A DNA stretch of 64,000 bases, from the NCBI GenBank assembly GCA_015179045.1, contig WHUZ01000004.1, positions 1,426,001-1,490,000 of the forward strand. The letters are read 5' to 3'. The notes below the pieces were generated by a model. The model saw only the letters and a program-made list of their open reading frames with translations. It ran no database searches and was not told where the DNA came from. A program made the translations under genes and the position numbers. Positions 9,829 to 20,422 of the stretch are shown here, one piece after another (position 1 is the first letter of the stretch; each line of letters opens with the position of its first letter). This DNA comes from Kalaharituber pfeilii. Its lineage: Eukaryota > Ascomycota > Pezizomycetes > Pezizales > Pezizaceae.

Positions 9829-12693
9829 ATGCCCAGACGCCGCTTCCCCGATCGCAAAACCCGCCGCACTGCGGGCCCCGCTCCTCCGACCCCCTCGATG
9901 TTTCTGCGAAGCCCGGAGCTCTACGACACCCGAACGCCCTACTCCACCCTCCTCAAACTCACCACCACCAATGCCGCGCTCATCGCCAGCCGCTGGCGCA
10001 AGAAGAGCATTGCCCGCCGCACGAACTGCCTGAAAAGCGCTTGGGCAGCCGCGGTGGATGCTGCTGCCCCTGCGCCCGAGGGCCGGTCCGTCCAGTTTCT
10101 TTTCCAGGACCCCCTCGCGATGCCGAAAGCAGAGATTGCACCGCATGCGCCGAAGCTGAGTGACGAGGTTTTCACGGCGGCGCTCGATATGCCCAATGGA
10201 CAGAGCCCGATCGCGAAGCTCTCAATCGCCGACTATTTATACTCCACCGTCGTCAACCTTGCGGGCTTGACGCAGTCTCCAGCTGCACTGCTTACTTTCC
10301 TGCATACCCGTGCCTCACGAACCCCAGCCGACCTGGCAAGAAACGACTACCTCTCCGTGATCATGCCCGTCCTGCAGCTCTTTCGCAAAGATGACCAGGT
10401 TCCGGATAAGAGCACAATCGACGTCACGATAATTGGCAAGGGCGAGGACGAATATGGCAAGATCAAATCGTGGAGCACGAAAAGCATCGACACCATGACC
10501 GGTATCGTCGGACGGAATGTTGAGGTGGTTGAGCCTGCTGGGGAATGTCTCTTCAGATGGCAAAAGATCATCCTGGACTTTTGTGTCCAGTGTGTGCTGG
10601 AGATTCTCGTCGATATCCCTGCTAGCAAGCGTGAAGTGGATCCGGAATTTAACCCAGAAACCGCTGACAAAGCTGAGCTTGAGCTTCTAATCCAAGGCGT
10701 GGAGCCCCTAATTCAGCCCGCAAGCACCTCGGTTCTGCGCACGCGGCCTGCGCAGATTAAGCTTTACACCCCGCCCCAGCCATTCGATTTCCAACATGCA
10801 TACAATCTCGCTGTGACGATGCTCCGCGAGGCCCAGGACCGTGTGACTCTGATGAGGACCGACGCCTCCTACCTCCTTAACGAAACATCCCTCTTTCTCG
10901 AGTTCCGCGCCGAACATATCCGCGATGTGTCCGGCAAAACCGGGAACGCTCACTCCCCTGAGGCCGTGGCGGGCGCCCTAAAAAAGCTCATCTACAACAG
11001 CTATGTCGAGGTTGTCATGTGGAACGAGATTGTGCTGCTGTTCGAGGACGCCGAGCAAATCATTATGAGCACCAGCGGCACGCCCAACGAGGCGCTGGAT
11101 GAAATGATCTTCGCCATCAAGACGCTCTTGGACCGTGTTGAGAGGTTCATCAGGGAGTCTCTGAACGTGCACGCAATGGCAGGGCCGCAGCTGCGCGAGT
11201 ACTTTATCCGCGATACCACACGGATGTTGTCCTTGTCAACTACATCGCCGGCTACCGTATTCACCGACGACCCGATTGCAGGGCTCGTGATGTGCGCTGT
11301 GAGAGCGTCCTCACAGCGCATCTGCGAGGACTTTGAAAAGGCGTTCACTCTGCGCCGGATCTCGGCTGAGGTCGAGCGTATCCTGTTTGAGAAGCCTGAC
11401 CTCAATGACACCGTGCACCCATGGATCATGAACCAGTTCGGAGCGGCCGCAAGCATCCACGAGATCCAGGACGCGCTGCTGCCATACGCGCCGAGCACAG
11501 TAACGGCGCTCGGCAGCACCGGCCCCCATGCGAGCACGACCATCAGCACCGTCCACGCGTTCATGGAGATTATGCCGAAGGTCGATCTGCGCAAGTACCT
11601 GGAAACAGCGAACGACGCGGACGGATGGACAGCGTTGCAGCGTATTGAGACGGTGGAGGGCGCGCTGGAGTTCATGTGGAACTCGGTCGATAAGGAGGTC
11701 CAGGCAAGGACGAAGGACGGAAGGTCCCTGGAGGATATTATGAGGTCGAGTAATGGCCGGTTGGCGAAGAGGAGGAAAGGAAAGTGGAATTGGCAGGGAC
11801 AGGTGTGGTTTGCGCCCGGGGCGGAGCAGGATGATACACTTGCTGCGGAACAGGAGTTGGGTGAGCTTCCGGACCTGATTCCAGTGGAGCCATATGACGA
11901 CTCGTTGGGATATGGAAATGTATTATGATTCCACCCGGAACCTCTGAGTTGCTTCTACTAACACAAGTTGCACCTCCAGGACCCGTACCTTGTTATCGAC
12001 CGCCCCCAAGCTCCCATTCGCACAGAGACAACCCAGCCGGCGCCGCGACCCCGCAAGCTCCCCGTCCTACCCAAATTCGAACTCTCCCGCCCCTTCGGCA
12101 CCAACGCCGAAGGCTCCACCGGTGCCGTCCCTGAGCCCCCCGCGCCTCCAAAAGAGAAGATCAAAACTACCGGCCCCGTCGCCCTCGAACCCGTGACCAC
12201 CACCGCAAACAATATCCCGCTGCCTGCACCGCCGCCGCGTCCATCCTGCGTCTTTGTCCCCCCTCGCGTGCACAAGCACCTGATGCAGCTCGCGACGGGG
12301 TCCGCGCCCCTCGCGTGGAAGGACTTTGTGCACATGATGAAGAAGCTGGGGTTTACTGTCTCGCCGACGGGAGGGTCGATGTTCAGGTTTGACCCCGAGG
12401 ATAAGGAGAATAATGAGAGCATTGTCCTTCATCGCCCGCACCCCGAGAGTGAGTTGCCCAAGGTGCATTGTAAGCAGGTGTGGTGGAGGTTGAGGGAGAG
12501 TTATGGGTGGGACATGGAGATGTTTCAGGTGGGAAAAGGAAAGGGGGTAGGGGAGGAGGCGGTGGGGGATGGCGATGGGGAGAAGGAGGAGGAGGAGTTG
12601 AAGGCGAGGCTGGAAGGGCAAGGGACGGCGGTGGAAAGGGTGGTGGAAGGTAAGGGCAAGGCATTGGAGACGGTGGTGGCGGTGGGTTTATGA
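9829..12693 (+). CDS. DUF6604-type fungal protein, two exons, 934 residues
   Basis: Exon 1 is 9829-11919, starting at the first ATG (MPRRRFPDRKTRR). The 60-nt intron 11920-11979 has a GTATTA donor, a TACTAAC branch site and a CTCCAG acceptor, and joins GYGN to DPYLVIDRP in phase 0; without it the frame stops at once. The N-terminal 700 residues are mostly helical, with no membrane segment. The C-terminal block (KDFVHMMKKLGFTVSPTGGS, later IVLHRPHPESELP and RLRESYGW) matches my memory of the conserved end of fungal DUF6604 proteins, a widely spread family of unknown function. That module resembles the small HicA-like fold, which is inference. After it comes a Gly/Glu/Lys-rich low-complexity tail. 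It is divergent from the MYND gene. Confidence 0.8.
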
Positions 12694-14290
12694 GTGGAGT
12701 CGGCAAGGAGAACAGGTTGGATATCGGACACTCTGCTCCTGCAGGATTGGCGCACCTATACTTTTTTGGAAAAGTGATTTATTTATTATTTTTGGTATTT
12801 AGTCATTTATTTATTGGTTTTGATATTTGTTTTTATTTTATTCAATTTTTGTCCTGTGCACTTGCCATGTTTTTTTTTTTGTTTTTTTTTTCTTTTCCCA
12901 ACGACAATCTTTTTTAAACAAATAAGAAGTATGTATATACCCCTTAACGTATGAACAATGCCGGGTCAAGGCAAGGCGAGGAAATATGCACGAGCGTTGT
13001 TTGACTTGGGCGTTTGTTTTTTCGTTTAATTAATTTGAAGCTACGCGGGTGTGTTTGTGTTTGTGTTTGTGGGGCGAGGTAGGGGGGCTGGGGGTATGTG
13101 AGAGTACGAGTTAGTATAAGGAGGGTGTGCGTGTAGGATGGGGTAGGGATGGGAGGTTCTTTTTGATTGTTTTTTTGTGAAGGGGGGGGGGGGTCGAGTG
13201 GGAGAGGGGGGTTGTGGAGTGTGTGGGTTAGGGAAGAGAGGGAAATGTGATTTATAGTTTTTGTCTTTATTCGGGGACTTTGGTGTTTGGATCTACAGGC
13301 AGAGTTGGTGTGTTTTGTGTTTTGTGTTTTGTGTTAGTGGGGCCAGTTGTGGTGTGTGCAGTAGCGTTAAGTACAGGTTAGTTATGCGTATACCCCAGGG
13401 CAGGCTAGGGTGTGTATTTCTTTCCACGTTGCGCGCTGGAAGTGGTTTTTATGTTTTTTTTTTTTTTTTTTTTTTGCGTTGGAGGGGGAAACTCTAGTGG
13501 GGAGGGGTTTCGGGAGCTTAGCGGGGGCTGGAGGGGGGGGGGGGGGAGGTTATGTAATGTATGGTTTAGGAGAAGAGGGAGATGTATTTCATCTCAAGTA
13601 CTTGTACTTTATCTTTGTTCAGGCCTTGGTTTTATATATAAACACAGACATGGTATGTGTGTCTTGTGTTAGTGGGCCTAGGTAGGGGGGTCGCGACTTT
13701 GGCTTTCTTGCTTCTTTTTTACTTTAGTTGTCTCCTCCAGGCACGATTGTGTTGATCGCCATCTATCTTTATGGCTCCAAGGCCCAGGATATGACGCTGG
13801 ACCTCTAAGTGTCTGTCCTTTCCAAACAGGGGTATATTGCCCGGTTTAGGAATTTTGGAACGTGAAGGTAAGGTGCGGAAGTGGTTTCCGTGCATGTTCG
13901 GAGGTGGTGGGTGGGATGTGGGGGGAATTGAGCAAGGCGGTGGAGGTTCGGAGGTCATGGGTGTGGTGGATTGGTTAAGTGTGTAAGCGTGTTGCATAGG
14001 TTTTTCTTGGCGGAGACGCTTGGATTCACGCAACGTTATGTGACTTGCCAGATATGATAGGTACTATATTTTATTGCGCTTGCAGGGAGGTTTGTGTACT
14101 ATCCCCGATTTGGACTCGGTCGGTGGCTAATTAAACCAAATTGAGTTTGGTGCTTTGCTGAAATAGGTAAGGTCGCCCGCGGGTAGACCGAGGTGGCGGC
14201 ACTAACCCCAGGAACCTTGCGAAGCTAGCAACGCACCCGTGGTGTAGTGGGTGGGTACAACGGATTCTTTTTTTTAGCGCGTGCATGAAC

Positions 14291-14293
<3 letters not shown>
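12694..14293. other. Low-complexity stretch, no gene seen
   Basis: T-rich at first, then G/T-rich with many homopolymer runs (T around 12870 and 13450, G around 13185 and 13530). Open frames here are products of base composition. I see no hairpin tail until 14294. Confidence 0.5.
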
Positions 14294-14324
<31 letters not shown>

Positions 14325-14340
14325 TAGGCTATGGCGAGGA
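14294..14340 (-). mobile_element. Lineage A micro-insertion lacking the 3' stem (47 bp)
   Basis: Thirty T followed directly by GTAGGCTATGGCGAGGA, between repeats GTGCATGAACACT (14281-14293 and 14341-14353). In sense orientation the poly(A) joins in the hairpin loop, so the 3' half of the hairpin and the TAATGATAT motif are missing. Confidence 0.85.
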
Positions 14341-14353
14341 GTGCATGAACACT

Positions 14354-15530
14354 GCGGACGTGTGGGATGTAGATAAAATAATGGGGGGGGGGAAAATAAA
14401 AGAGAAGGAAAAAGAAAAATAAAAATAAAATACAAAAATAAAATAAAGAAAATAAACAATTACCATACTAGAAGTTGTGTGTGTGTGTGGGGGGGGGGGC
14501 GGAGGTTAGCACAGTTTTGGAACCGTGCGACTGACGCGCGTCTTCCCGTTTTTTTTTTTTTTTTCACTGTTCTAATTTTAATGTTTAATTCTTATTTTCA
14601 CTTTTTTGTGTACTTTACCCGTCCAAACCCCCTCTCGTACCACATACACATTCCCATACACGCGAAAACGCTATCCCCCCCCCCGTACACGCGAAGACGC
14701 CAAGATGTGAGGTTGAGAATGCAGAGGTCGAAATAAGGTTGTGTACCTTGCAAAAGCGGTTTCCCCACCCCAGTAAACTCTGGATCCCTGGCTAGCGTAC
14801 GCTAATCGATCGCTCGAACTAGACTATCATACTAGCGCCGATCATTCCGGTGTGGTCAATAATGGGTTAGTGTGCATGGACTGGTGCTGGGACTAGGTGG
14901 GTGCAGTTATGTACGTAGCTTGCGATTAATTTGATTTACATAAATGAAGCCGGGAGCGCATAAAAAGAAATTAGAATGTTTGGGTGTCGTGGACAAGGGG
15001 CATGGGGGGGGGTTCCGATATTGCTAAATCCTATTTTTTTTTTTTTTTTTTTTTTTTTCTTTTTTTTCTTTTTCTTTTTTTTTTTTTGTTGAAGTATTAT
15101 TACGTCGCATGCTACAATGACAGCGTTGTTGACAACACGGAGCTAACGTGGATAGTACTCCATAAACTACTGCTTTCTTCAGCGCACCAGACTTCAGCGG
15201 GAGCAAGGAAGGAAAGGTGACAGTAGATCCCTCAGTCACAATCTCGCTGTCATTTGTTGTACTTTTGTGCGGGTCGCACGGGTCAATTTCAAGGGCTGCA
15301 ATCCTGGTGGGTGCTGCGCGCCCCATCTAAAATTATATGCGGACGACGCGACGGTCTGGTTACGAGACAACAGTAGGCGCGACGTACACCACAGCCCGAC
15401 ACATCATTTTCTCCGAATGTGAACACCTTCGTTACCCGATACACCAACAACCACGACTGAGAGTTGTATGAAACAGCTTTGTAGGGAGTGGAATAAAGGG
15501 CTATTCTTCGCGATCTACACTTCTATTTGC
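14354..15530. other. No gene seen
   Basis: Low-complexity and A/T-tract sequence, including a long T tract at 15030-15090. No supportable gene. Confidence 0.4.
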
Positions 15531-15940
15531 TCTGACTTTTTTTTTTTTATATATCATTAACCGCGTGCCGCCCTTGGGGCTATGGCGATGTTAAATACAT
15601 ATAAGGAAAAACTAGTTAAAAAGTGGTTCGTCATCCCCGTACATATGTGGTCATTAATAGATAGGAAACTAAGTCGTATAAATAATAGGAAAATAAGTAA
15701 GTAAGCCTCCGTAAATCTAACCTTGTCCTTGTTCTTTAGGGCTGGCCGGCCCAATCCAAAATTTCTGCCAGTGTATCCTTGTCCTTGCTATTCGGTGGTT
15801 CGATCAAATCAGCGCTCCCCCCCCGGCCATTTTTCCTTCCACATCTTGCACCTGGTGAGCACGTGCGCGGTGGTTTCCTCCTCCTCCCCGCACCATCGGC
15901 ATTCCGGGCTATCTGCTTCGCTGATGTTGTATTTCCACCG

Positions 15941-15943
<3 letters not shown>

Positions 15944-15974
<31 letters not shown>

Positions 15975-16258
15975 TCATTACTCGCTTACCGCCTGTCAGG
16001 CTATGGCGAGGTGTTATGTTAATTGCAAATGGACAGAAAATGAAAAGAAAAAGGCACATAGTTCACGTCCTCGCTCCGTCTTCTCCCAGCATCTCCATCA
16101 GCCCTTGCAACGGGTCGCCCTCCCCTTCCCCTGGTTTTGGGGGCTGACGTATTGTCTCCATGCCCCCCGGCCATCTCCTTTGCCACACTCTGCACTCCTC
16201 CAGTAAGTGTCTCGTGGTCTCATCCGCCTCCCCGCACCACCTACACACCGGGTCTGCC
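15944..16258 (-). mobile_element. Nested lineage A LINE 3' fragment
   Basis: Inserted into an older copy of the same LINE with the duplication TTTCCACCGTCT (15932-15943 and 16259-16270). It encodes the zinc-knuckle end (CRWCGEADETTRHLLEEC) and has the hairpin with CTCGC at its 5' arm. Confidence 0.85.
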
Positions 16259-16576
16259 TTTCCACCGTCTCAGTCCCTTGCCCCCCAGTATGCCCGCGAG
16301 GATGGCTACTCTCCTCCCCAGTCGTGTTAATGGTCTGTAACTGAGGCCTAGTCGTTTTCTTTCGTTGGCTCTCCAGGTCCTGCTAAGGTGTTTTATCCCG
16401 GCTTCCATGATCGTCTCATCCCGGCACTGGACGGAGGCGCCTATCTTGGCGGCTCTGTCCGCATCCATGTTGCCCTTGAGTCCTTCGTGGCTTTTGACCC
16501 ACATTATCGCGACGTCTAGGTCGCCTCTTTTGTATCTCGCCTCCCATTTTTCTCGTACTAGCTGTGACGCGCCCTC

Positions 16577-16781
16577 TTTTTTTTAATATCATTAATCGCT
16601 TACCGCCCTGTGGGCTATGGCGATGTGTTAGGTACATGTAATAGATAGGAGCAAAATGAAATAAAGAGAATGAAATACTGTCAAACTGAAATGTAACTAG
16701 ATTCCTCCGTTCTCTTCCATCATCTCCATCAACCCCTGTAGTGGGTCGCCTTCTCCTTCCCTGCGCTTTGGGGGCTTTCTT
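16577..16781 (-). mobile_element. Nested lineage A LINE 3' fragment
   Basis: A second insertion into the same older LINE. The duplication is TGACGCGCCCTC (16565-16576 and 16782-16793). It carries the hairpin, 3' UTR and the last few codons only. Confidence 0.85.
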
Positions 16782-17164
16782 TGACGCGCCCTCGTAAGTG
16801 GGTTCACCGGCGGCTATTTTCTGCAGTTTGGAGATCGCCACCTTGGAGTCGGTTATAATTAGTAATTCTCCCTCCTGGTCATCCAATGCTTCGCCAAAGG
16901 CCATGAGCTCCGCATCGTTGACTGTAGTCTGTTCGCCTAGGTAGAGGGGTTTCGGGCGTCCGTTGCCGTATGTGCCTGCGCCGGTGGTGTTGTCTATCCG
17001 GCTTCCGTCTGTGTAATAGGCGTTCCAGCCGTCATCCTGGGCGTTGGCTATGATGCTGTCCCACTCCTCCTTGTCGGTGTCTGCTGTGCGGTGGGGAGAT
17101 TTGCTCTGAAATATAGTGTGGTTGAGTAATGGTACAACGAGCCTTTCCATTGATGTATCGAGCA

Positions 17165-17205
17165 ACCTCGCCATAGCCCACGGGGGTCAAGCGAGTAATG
17201 ATATA

Positions 17206-17239
<34 letters not shown>
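17165..17239 (+). mobile_element. Lineage A hairpin-only insertion
   Basis: ACCTCGCCATAGCCC...GCGAGTAATGATATATAT plus a long A tract. The flanks GTATCGAGCA and GTACCGAGCA (17155-17164, 17240-17249) differ at one base. Confidence 0.8.
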
Positions 17240-17240
<1 letters not shown>

Positions 17241-17702
17241 TACCGAGCAGTTTTGGTTTGAGAACGTGGTGTACCTCGCATTGTGTCTTCTTGAATGCTT
17301 GGCATACGCAGTACCTCCCATTTGGAACTGTTGTTAAACTACAGATTACGAGTTAAAATGCGGTGGGATACAGCAGAATGACCCCAAATATGCGTCCCAA
17401 AACGGCCCATCGATATAGGAAATGGAAGACCATAGAATCATGACACGTTAGTCTGCATCATGGCCACAGCTCGGGTTGCATATGTTCAGCACACCTAACA
17501 ACTGTGCATGATGTTTCACTTCAGCGCTGCATATTCTTCAACAGGAACTGCCGCTGTATGCACGGACGCCAAGATGCCAACATTGGCGTAAATCTTATGC
17601 TCTGCATGGGCCCATCTCAACACTCATAACTCGTTTCCAATTCCCGAATATGCCTGAATTCACTCCGTTTGCCAAGAAATGATGAGGGGAAAAAAAAAGT
17701 AT

Positions 17703-17785
17703 CTCTTTGGCGGGGAATTGAACCCCGGTCGCCCGCGAGCAGAGTAAGTGACAGGCGGGAATACTAACCACTATACTACCAAAGA
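17703..17785 (-). tRNA. tRNA-Asp (GTC) with an 11-nt intron
   Basis: The minus strand folds as a tRNA: acceptor TCTTTGG with CCAAAGA, D arm GTATAGTGGTTAGTAT, anticodon stem CCCGC with GCGGG, anticodon loop CTGTCAC containing GTC, and T arm CCGGGGTTCAATTCCCCG. An 11-nt intron (CTTACTCTGCT) sits after position 37, the canonical site. Reading on past the 3' end is ATAC then T9, a good RNA polymerase III terminator. Confidence 0.95.
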
Positions 17786-17887
17786 TTTTATTATCTGACA
17801 CTAAAGAAAAACATCCTTATCAGACGCTACTCTCCTGGAAGGTCATCCACCTAGCGAAGTTCTTTCTAGGGCATGGATTTATCTGTC

Positions 17888-17942
17888 CTTTTTTTTCTTT
17901 CTACATCAGTGATCGCGTGCCGCCCTGTGGGCTATGGCAATT
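17888..17942 (-). mobile_element. Lineage A hairpin tail
   Basis: Pyrimidine tract, ACATCAGTGATCGCGTGCC, then GCCC/GGGC and CTATGGC. The flanks (ATTTATCTGTCC and ATTTAGCAGTCC) look like a decayed duplication. Confidence 0.7.
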
Positions 17943-18514
17943 TAGCAGTCCGTAGATAATTTATGAGGAAACATTTTGCTGATAGCCACTATGGTGGCAT
18001 TAATGCCCAGCCACATAGTTTCATCCATATATGAACACAAATTTTGTAGCAAGGGAAGTGCGCCCCGAGATAGACTTGAAGGACATAGAGATAAGATACG
18101 GCAGTCGGCTCTGCATTGCAGGATGGAGAAGGTCCTTCAGGTATGCATGTATTAAAATGCGCTTAAGTAAGCGCTTCGGGTATAACTTGTATGTAGTCGT
18201 TCCAGCCACGCCTGATAGTTACACACAACACATGCACCATTTCATCTAGATCAATCTCCTCTCTGAGAAGAAATTTTCCACAAATGACACTGATTTGCGC
18301 TGTAACGATTCACTCTGCAGGGGCTTTTCTCGCATTGGTGTTTCTATGTTCTTTTTTCTTTTTTCTTTTCTTTTCTGGGCCATCTCTTTCGCCATGCAGT
18401 GGTACAACACTGTCTTTGTGTTAGGTGCGATGCATTGAGTTCTCTGGAATCTCATCTTGGACTATGAAGTGATCTGTAACAGAGTCTCCGCTGTCTGCCT
18501 TGTAATTCCAAATC

Positions 18515-18560
18515 GCCATAGCCCACAGGGCGGCAAGCGATTAATGATATTGTAATAAAA
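18515..18560 (+). mobile_element. Lineage A hairpin tail
   Basis: The stem ATCGC...GCGAT encloses GCCC/GGGC, followed by TAATGATAT and a short degraded tail. Confidence 0.7.
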
Positions 18561-19070
18561 GGCGCCAGCCACAAGTTATCGCCATGTGGGTTCTAATTCC
18601 ATCATGTAGCAGACTCTGTGAGCGCATACATGGTATAGCGCACTGTCTAAGTGCGCAACTTACCGCAGTGAGTGGGTATGACGGATTCGGGATTTCTATA
18701 GAATTCACACATATAAAAGCCGTATACGACAAGCACTGTATGTCAAAACTGCAGATGGGAGTAATGGAAACAAAAAACAAAAAGTACCAGCTTATAAGCC
18801 TGGGCGACTGCAGACTTGTTAGCGTTGATGGTTTACTCAGGCCGAGATTGTTCTTATATTATCTTAATAAATCTTTTACATTTTTTGTTTCTCTTATTAC
18901 TCACCTAGGACCTTGCAGGCAATGGTGATCTCAGGTGCACGTGAGCATCAAGAAGTGAAGGTGAGAAAGTAAGGTTGAAATATATTCATCCTTGCACAAC
19001 CATATGGCATACTGCAGAGGTTTAAGCAAGTGCTGACAGCTGTGGGAGGGTTCTCTTTCTCTCAAGGGTC
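18561..19070. other. No gene seen
   Basis: One open frame (18584-18928) has no supporting signals. Nothing else stands out. Confidence 0.35.
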
Positions 19071-20408
19071 ACCGACAACAACACCGACAGGACGAGCGTT
19101 TGGAAGCGACTCCATAACCACAACGTCCTGCCCGCTGAAACCTACATAGATCGAAAGCTCTCAGCGAGCTGAGTCCTTTGATCTAATTTTCTTTCCTAAA
19201 TACCCGACACTGCAAATTTCCCCCCAGGGGCGAAATTTCGAGGATTCTTCAGCTCACCACCATCGTTGCCAACACCCGCCCGCGCCAAGCTCCAATCGGA
19301 AGACCCAAGTCCCCTTCCGCCGGCCAATAGGAATGCCACCAAAAGGGCGCAACCGAGGACATCCCCCTCCTCCCCCACGACGAGAAACTGCCCCAGCCCC
19401 TCCTCCACCCCCCCCGGTGAGACACTGGCGGACGGACCTGTCGCTCGAACTATACACGAAAGGCTACGACTGGGAACATGTTATAGCCAAGTCACTCTGG
19501 AAACATGCGACACAAGAAGCCGGCAACGCGGCCCTTGAGCCAACACCCGGAGCGGTCATGGAGATCGTGTGGGGCCCAGAGATGTGGCCGGAAATCCGCC
19601 TCCCCCCGCCACCATCGCCCACGCCACCGCCGCCGCCACCACAGCCACTGGGGCTCAGCCCCATCACGTTTATAGACACGGCGCCTGCACCCCCACCACC
19701 ACCATCGACGTTGAGGCTCAGCCACGTGACTCACGTGGACACGGAGCCAATGGAACCCGAACCAGAAACCCTCGGGCTCCACCACTACACGTCGATATCG
19801 GAGGACCCCGGTCCCGATACGACAGCAACCAGGAGGTCGACTCCAACGTCGACTCCCCCAAAGAGGAAGAAGAGAGGCAGGAAAGTCAAGAAGATCGCCG
19901 CCTCCCCTTCCACACCCACACCGCAAACCACGAAGCCCGGACCAACCCCGTCAACGACACCCGATCCCGGCCATCCCCCCCCCCAGACAACAACATCGCG
20001 CACCAGCCGGCAACCTCCAACCACCCGAAACATCAATGGCATCGTAGTACACGGTGTCCCCCTCAGGAGGGACTTGGAGAAGGCCAGGAAGTGGCTGGAG
20101 ACTGACAATAAGGAAATAGGACAAACCACGGGCATTAGATGGTTACGGAAGAAGACCACCCTAGAAGAGGAGGGAAAGAAGACAAGCTCGGTGGTACTGT
20201 ACACAAAGACAAAGGTAGAGATCGGGAAGGTCAAATTGGGGGGAAAATGGTTGCGAACGGAGGTGTACGAGCCGGACAGAGGAAGGAAGTAAGGCAGGCT
20301 CGGCTCACCTCTCCCACATGTAATTAGTCAGTTTTCTTTTAGTCAATATACAAACCTCGCCATAGCCTTTCAGGCGGCATGCGAGTAATGAAATAAAAAA
20401 AAAAAAAA
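19071..20408 (+). mobile_element. Full-length ORF1-only retroelement
   Basis: The insertion is bounded by a perfect 14-bp duplication TTCTCTCAAGGGTC (19057-19070 and 20409-20422). It has a 262-bp leader, one intact frame (19333-20292), a 64-bp spacer, the lineage A hairpin (CTCGC at 20356, GCGAG at 20381) and poly(A). No endonuclease or reverse transcriptase is encoded. A second copy at 33650-35303 shares the leader, so this is a family rather than a single deletion. Confidence 0.88.
19333..20292 (+). CDS. Retroelement ORF1-like protein, 319 residues, intact
   Basis: Layout: a Pro-rich start (10-30); a conserved segment HWRTDLSLELYTKGYDWE (from about residue 31) also present in the copy at 34.8-35.0 kb; a long Pro/Thr-rich middle; a basic patch PPKRKKRGRKVKK that could be a nuclear signal or bind RNA; and a C-terminal domain (236-319) starting GIVVHGVPLRRDLEKARKWL and ending [18 protein letters not shown]. 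That domain recurs in every copy of the family in this window. Its strand-helix order suggests an RRM-like fold, as in ORF1 of many LINEs, and LINE ORF1s often have zinc knuckles next; here the protein simply stops. It probably coats element RNA, by inference. The frame is open throughout, implying recent activity. Confidence 0.75.
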   Translation: MPPKGRNRGHPPPPPRRETAPAPPPPPPVRHWRTDLSLELYTKGYDWEHVIAKSLWKHATQEAGNAALEPTPGAVMEIVWGPEMWPEIRLPPPPSPTPPPPPPQPLGLSPITFIDTAPAPPPPPSTLRLSHVTHVDTEPMEPEPETLGLHHYTSISEDPGPDTTATRRSTPTSTPPKRKKRGRKVKKIAASPSTPTPQTTKPGPTPSTTPDPGHPPPQTTTSRTSRQPPTTRNINGIVVHGVPLRRDLEKARKWLETDNKEIGQTTGIRWLRKKTTLEEEGKKTSSVVLYTKTKVEIGKVKLGGKWLRTEVYEPDRGRK

Positions 20409-20422
20409 TTCTCTCAAGGGTC

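Larger units (their letters stand above)
15531..17164 (-). mobile_element. Lineage A LINE 3' part with two nested insertions
   Basis: A minus-strand LINE whose 3' end (hairpin and poly-T) is at 15541. The coding strand carries RNase H motifs: DGWNAYYTDGSR, VNDAELMAFGEAL, LLIITDSKVAISKLQ, then the zinc-knuckle segment. Two younger lineage A insertions split it, at 15944-16258 and 16577-16781; removing them restores the order of the pieces. It is a pseudogene fragment without the reverse transcriptase core. Confidence 0.8.
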
